The notes under the pieces were generated by a model, which did no database searches, was not told the origin of the DNA, and saw only the letters and a program-made list of their open reading frames with translations. A stretch of 64,000 nucleotides of DNA from Micrasema longulum. Lineage: Eukaryota > Arthropoda > Insecta > Trichoptera > Brachycentridae. The stretch spans positions 41,136 through 105,135 of the forward strand of contig JAGVSM010000444.1 in the NCBI GenBank assembly GCA_022494885.1, in the 5' to 3' direction. A program made the translations under genes and the position numbers. Positions 62,265-64,000 of the stretch are shown here, one piece after another (the stretch's first letter is position 1; each line of letters opens with the position of its first letter).

Positions 62265-62888
62265 TTATACTGTTCTCTTGTAAGAAGTAATTTAGATTTT
62301 AATTCATCAATATAGTCACCCTGCTTTAATGTTCATGATTATAATATAGAAAACATTCAACATAAATTTCTACGATATATGAACTACAAACTAAACATTC
62401 CAATACAAAATGTGAATTATGACTATTTATTAACACTGCTTAACCTTACAACACTTTCTGAAAGAAGAACTATTAAAGATCTCATTGTACTGTATAAAAT
62501 TGACAATTCAATTCCATAAATTAAAAAAATACTTGTTTATTTTTATTACCATCTACTTGTTTTTTATTTTTTACTATTATATCGAATTGCATTATAGTAT
62601 TGGCAAATACGCATTTCATAGCTACATATTTTAATTTCTTATTTTTTCGTGATAATATATGCTTGCTTGTTTATTAATTTAACTCAAAAATGTCTTTCTT
62701 GCTTACCGTAACATTTTATTTATTGTTTGCTGTTTTTTCTTGCATACCTTTGTTATTATTATTTTATTTTTTACTTTTTTTTTTATTTTTATTATTCTGA
62801 GTTTATTATTTAATATGTGAGCTTGTATTTCATTTTTATTTTTTGTAAATGCCCTTTAGGCGTTAATGAACAAAATAAATAAATAAAA
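62265..62888 (+). mobile_element. LINE distal RT region, UTR and tail
   Basis: The 85-codon frame at 62265-62519 has one stop in the place of Trp. It reads LYCSLVRSNLDFNSSI, SPCFNVHDYNIENIQHKFLR, YMNYKLNIPIQNVNYDYLLT, LLNLTTLSERRTIKDLIVLY and KIDNSIP. LVRS-x-LDF-x-SSIWSP, IENIQHKFLR and L-x-L-x-RR are diagnostic of the post-palm region. The UTR (62560-62760) is shared with 26170-26565. The end TTTGTAAATGCCCTTTAGGC plus AAATAAATAAATAAAA is a hairpin and tail. Confidence 0.85.
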
Positions 62889-62889
62889 G

Positions 62890-63410
62890 CACATTATTTT
62901 ATCTGGCGTTTTCGGACAAAGGTCTTTCATATAATTTTCTAAACTAACAGGGAAAAGAGCAGTAAGAGTAGTAGGGGATCGCGATATACGAACTTGAAAG
63001 TTTAAAAAGAGAAACTCGTTTATTGACAAAAAAAAAATTTTTTTTATAGGAGTGAGACTGACACACAACCATACCATTTGATTAATCTAGAGAGACAAAA
63101 GTCCGGAAATAAAATGTTTAAATATGGCTTTTCTTTAATACAGCTATGTTCTTAAATATTTCTTTCAACCGGTAATGCACGCCAAGCTATTTATTGTGAA
63201 TATGAGTGAATTTACCGTTTCAGATGCATGTAGCCGGCGGCCCGTTTGGGGCGACCGTGAACGTTAATTTTGGGCATATATGATTGTGTTTTGTGTAACT
63301 TTAAATACTCTTCAGTGATGCATTCTTTAAAAAAAGGTAATGATTAATTTATTCTTGCATTAAAATATACATTAGATATGATTTAATTTTTCTTTTCAAA
63401 ATTCTCAATA
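62890..63410. other. unassigned DNA
   Basis: Includes CATGTAGCCGGCGGCCCGTT at about 63227-63246, a GC-rich patch, but no frame or repeat that I can identify. Confidence 0.25.
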
Positions 63411-63416
63411 ACATAG

Positions 63417-64000
63417 TTGATTCGCCGTATCTTTTACAAAATATTGGTTTCCGTTGTCCTCTTCGCTATACTAGATTAAATTCCCTTTTTTATGTACCAA
63501 CTTGTAAAAACAATTATACCTCAAATTCATTCATTAGACGCACCTGTAGAAATTATAACGGACTCAGTATTGATGTAGACATTTTTAACTGCACGTTGCA
63601 TTTGTACAGAAAATTTCTTCATGGGGTCGATTATTTGGGATAGTTGCTGAATGTATCTTGAGTGGTTTATGCTATGCATATGTGCCGCATGTAATGTATA
63701 TGTTTGTGTATGTTTTATATGTGCGTTCATGTGTGTGCGTGGATGGCTCGGAGTGTACATTCGGTATTTTATTTATTTTAATTTATTACCTCCATGGAAA
63801 ACGCAAATGTCAACAATTATCTTTTTTTCACTTAAAATTCTTATTTATTTTTTATTTTTTGTCACATTTAATGCTTATATCTTTTTAATTTATGAAAACT
63901 TAATTGGTCTTTTTATGTTAAAAAATTGTTGTTTTTTATACTGATTTTGTATGACTGTATGTTTTCTAAATAAAATAAAATAAAAATAAAAAAAATAAAA
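63417..64000 (+). mobile_element. LINE C-terminal region, UTR and tail at the window end
   Basis: The frame from 63417 reads VDSPYLLQNIGFRCPLRYTR, LNSLFYVPTCKNNYTSNSFI, RRTCRNYNGLSIDVDIFNCT, LHLYRKFLHG. P-LL-I-F-P, the NSFIRR-x-C-x-x-YN block and IDVDIF are the conserved end of Jockey/CR1-type LINEs. A 320-base UTR leads to AAATAAAATAAAATAAAAAT at the window edge, so the 3' terminus is at or just beyond 64000. Overlapping frames at 63651-63944 are UTR. Confidence 0.8.

Overview
The window looks like intergenic or intronic DNA from a large, very AT-rich animal genome, most likely an insect. The reasons are the dense decayed non-LTR retrotransposons of the arthropod RTE type, a Penelope-like element, mariner-type DNA elements with an insect-style N-terminal helix-turn-helix, tRNA-derived SINEs, and long non-coding AT-rich stretches. 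I recognise no intact host protein gene, no intact tRNA or rRNA gene and no CRISPR array. The species cannot be fixed from the sequence alone.

Almost everything that can be named is mobile DNA. (1) At least twenty 5'-truncated LINE 3' ends, recognised from the conserved region after the reverse transcriptase domain (an RR motif, an IDIF-type end, or an N-x-LP-type end) and A-rich TAAA-type tails. They lie at 496-902, 2400-2800, 2950-3544, 18031-18400, 19170-19800, 20095-21620, 32662-32990, 33477-33650, 34170-34382, 37745-38092, 43358-43663, 44433-44666, 45010-45760, 49635-50285, 51545-52007, 54610-54785, 59880-60050, 61050-61690, 62265-62888 and 63417-64000. (2) Five RTE-clade fragments (5083-5221, 10380-10908, 33070-33300, 34383-35230, 50515-50748); three of them keep a 3' end, each with a different microsatellite tail. 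(3) A Penelope-like element with a GIY-YIG domain (39825-40785, minus) and about a dozen hammerhead-ribozyme-like modules, several in inverted pairs. (4) A high-copy foldback family (here FBa and FBb) in at least fourteen places between 4313 and 56550. (5) Other inverted-repeat DNA elements: 9303-10012, 26960-27202 (palindromic MITE), 28857-30380 (foldback with three repeated modules per arm), 30588-32128 (long TIRs) and 58853-59266 (palindrome made from two mariner 3' ends). (6) A mariner/Tc1-type transposase pseudogene at 42250-43145. (7) Three tRNA-derived SINE families.

Layout: 0-12 kb holds LINE fragments, foldback copies and the inverted-repeat element near 9.3-10 kb. 12-19 kb is mostly unassigned AT-rich DNA with SINEs and two LINE ends. 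19-24 kb is a nested LINE followed by foldback copies. 24-32.2 kb holds the hammerhead pair, the palindromic MITE, the modular foldback element and the long-TIR element. 32-45 kb is a dense LINE/RTE/Penelope/mariner/SINE graveyard. 45-54 kb has foldback copies and LINE ends. 54-64 kb has SINE and LINE ends, the mariner palindrome, and a comparatively repeat-poor stretch at 56.6-58.7 kb. The elements are nested: several insertions can be dated against each other by comparing filled and empty copies within the window.
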